Source: Streptomyces sp. 846.5
Lineage (GTDB): Bacteria; Actinomycetota; Actinomycetes; Streptomycetales; Streptomycetaceae
Reading direction: 5' to 3'
NCBI RefSeq assembly: GCF_004365705.1
Contig: NZ_SOBN01000002.1
Span: 62,001-126,000, forward strand
Length of the DNA stretch: 64,000 nucleotides
How positions within the stretch are numbered: the stretch's first letter is position 1; each line of letters starts with the position of its first letter. This document shows positions 62,998 to 64,000 of the stretch, one piece after another. The notes below the pieces were generated by a model that had not been told where the DNA came from, made no database searches, and worked only from the letters and a program-made list of their open reading frames with translations. A program made the position numbers and the translations under genes.

Positions 62998-64000
62998 TGC
63001 GATCGATCCTGGGCGGTGTCCTCGGATCCGCGCTCGGACTGTTCGCGGCCCGGCGGATCGAGATGACCGCGATGCCGCAACTGGTCAGCCTGTTCAACGC
63101 GGTCGGCGGCGGAGCGGCCGTGCTGATCGCCCTCGACGACCTGCTACAGAGCGCGCACCCCGGCGCCCTCGGGGCGCGGATCACCGTCCCGGGCGCTCTG
63201 GACATCGTCATCGGCGTGGTCACCTTCTCCGGCTCGCTGGTCGCGGCGGGCAAGCTGCAGGGCACACTGCCCGGGCGCCCCATCGTGTTCCCCGGAGCCC
63301 GGCTGCTGAACGCCGCGCTGCCGTTCGCCTTCGCCGCAGACGCCGTCTGGCTCGCACTGGACCCGGGCAACCTGGCCGCGGTCCTGGTGCTGCCGGCCCT
63401 GGCGCTGGTCTTCGGCGTGACCATGGTCCTGCCGATCGGCGGCGCGGACATGCCGGTGGTCATCTCACTGCTCAACGCCTTCACCGGCACGGCGGTCGCG
63501 ATGGCCGGCTTCGTCCTCGACGAGCCCGCCCTGATCATCGCCGGCGCCCTGGTCGGCGCCTCGGGCGGAATCCTCACCAAGCTGATGGCCGACGCCATGA
63601 ACCGCTCCATCCCGGCCATCATCATCGGTGGCTTCGGCACCGGCGACAACTCCCCGCAGACCGGTTCGGGCGACCCCGGCGCGCAGGTGCGCCCGGTCTC
63701 CGCCGACGACGTGGCCATCCAGCTGGCGTACGCGAGCAAGGTCATCATGGTGCCCGGCTACGGCCTGGCCGCCGCCTAGGCGCAGCACGAACTGGCCGAT
63801 CTGGCCGCACTGCTGGAGGAGCACGGCATCGACGTCAGCTACGCCGTCCGCCCAGTCGCCGGACGTATGCCCGGGCACATGAACGTGCTGCTCGCGGAGG
63901 CCAATGTGCCCTATCCGCAGCTGAAGGAGATGGAGGACGTCAATCCGGAGATCCCGCAGACGGACGTCACCTTGGTGATCGGCGCCAACGACGTGACCAA
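62998..64000 (+). pseudogene. pntB: NAD(P) transhydrogenase beta subunit, 5'-truncated with in-frame TAG
   Basis: The frame begins WALRSILGGVLGSALGLFAA and TAMPQLVSLFNAVGGGAAVL, then crosses several membrane helices into the NADP domain (VIMVPGYGLAAA). TAG at 63777-63779 stands where a Gln is expected, and the frame continues AQHELADLAALLEEHGIDVS, GRMPGHMNVLLAEANVPY to the window edge. The first helices are missing. Intact PntAB drives NADPH formation from the proton gradient; this copy cannot. Confidence 0.8.

Overview
The window is high-GC DNA with GTG and TTG starts, purine-rich ribosome binding sites and gene families typical of Streptomycetaceae (Streptomyces or Kitasatospora type): SpoIIE-type PP2C phosphatases, a Tat-exported GH106 glycosidase, a class E sortase (LAXTG) anchor, an I36 peptidase inhibitor and XRE, TetR, AraC, GntR and MarR regulators. 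It resembles an accessory region such as a chromosome arm. Mobile-element debris and broken genes alternate with small intact operons.

Layout. 1-5.4 kb: remains of a conjugative or integrative element, with a replication-relaxation protein, a frameshifted TrwC-like relaxase, a GTGCGCAC repeat array behind the relaxase and a concentric 64-bp dyad in front of it. 5.7-11.6 kb: AraC regulator, SDR oxidoreductase, a truncated ATPase and a secreted GH106 alpha-L-rhamnosidase-like enzyme with its own promoter. 12-17 kb: an aspartate-use cluster (GntR regulator, racemase, dicarboxylate/amino-acid symporter, divergent aspartate ammonia-lyase). 17-21.8 kb: HAD phosphatase, a large XRE regulator broken by TAA, and three overlapping small genes. 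22-30.3 kb: two PP2C/SpoIIE phosphatases, a MarR regulator, a frameshifted Ohr gene, an EamA exporter and an HSL-type esterase. 30.8-37.3 kb: DUF6188 and DUF2625 genes, then a segment bounded by inverted 70-bp copies carrying small secreted proteins, then a graveyard of transposase, PIN, DNA ligase, IS3 and relaxase pieces. 37.4-46 kb: MarR/MFS efflux pair, PEBP protein, IS1380 transposase, secreted alpha/beta hydrolase and a two-component system. 46-50.3 kb: an alpha/beta hydrolase next to a divergent TetR regulator, split by an intact 1,746-bp IS5-like element that carries a second, passenger gene. 50.4-57 kb: ATP-grasp-like protein, an orphan toxin, a complete MazEF-like pair, a DinB-like protein, a membrane protein and a decayed sortase-anchored surface protein. 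57-64 kb: a redox/dormancy cluster with two universal stress proteins, an Acg-like nitroreductase, GAPDH, a flavodoxin-like protein and a wrecked pntAB locus that runs off the window. GGGAC-N4-GTCCC sites resembling the DosR/DevR box lie before two of these genes.

How the parts work together (inference from families and order). The aspartate cluster would import aspartate or glutamate, interconvert D- and L-forms and deaminate L-aspartate to fumarate, under the adjacent GntR protein. The 57-62 kb genes look like a hypoxia or redox-stress regulon. Many genes carry single-base frameshifts or lone stop codons. Whether these are real decay or uncorrected sequencing errors cannot be decided from the sequence alone. 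No tRNA, rRNA or CRISPR array was seen.
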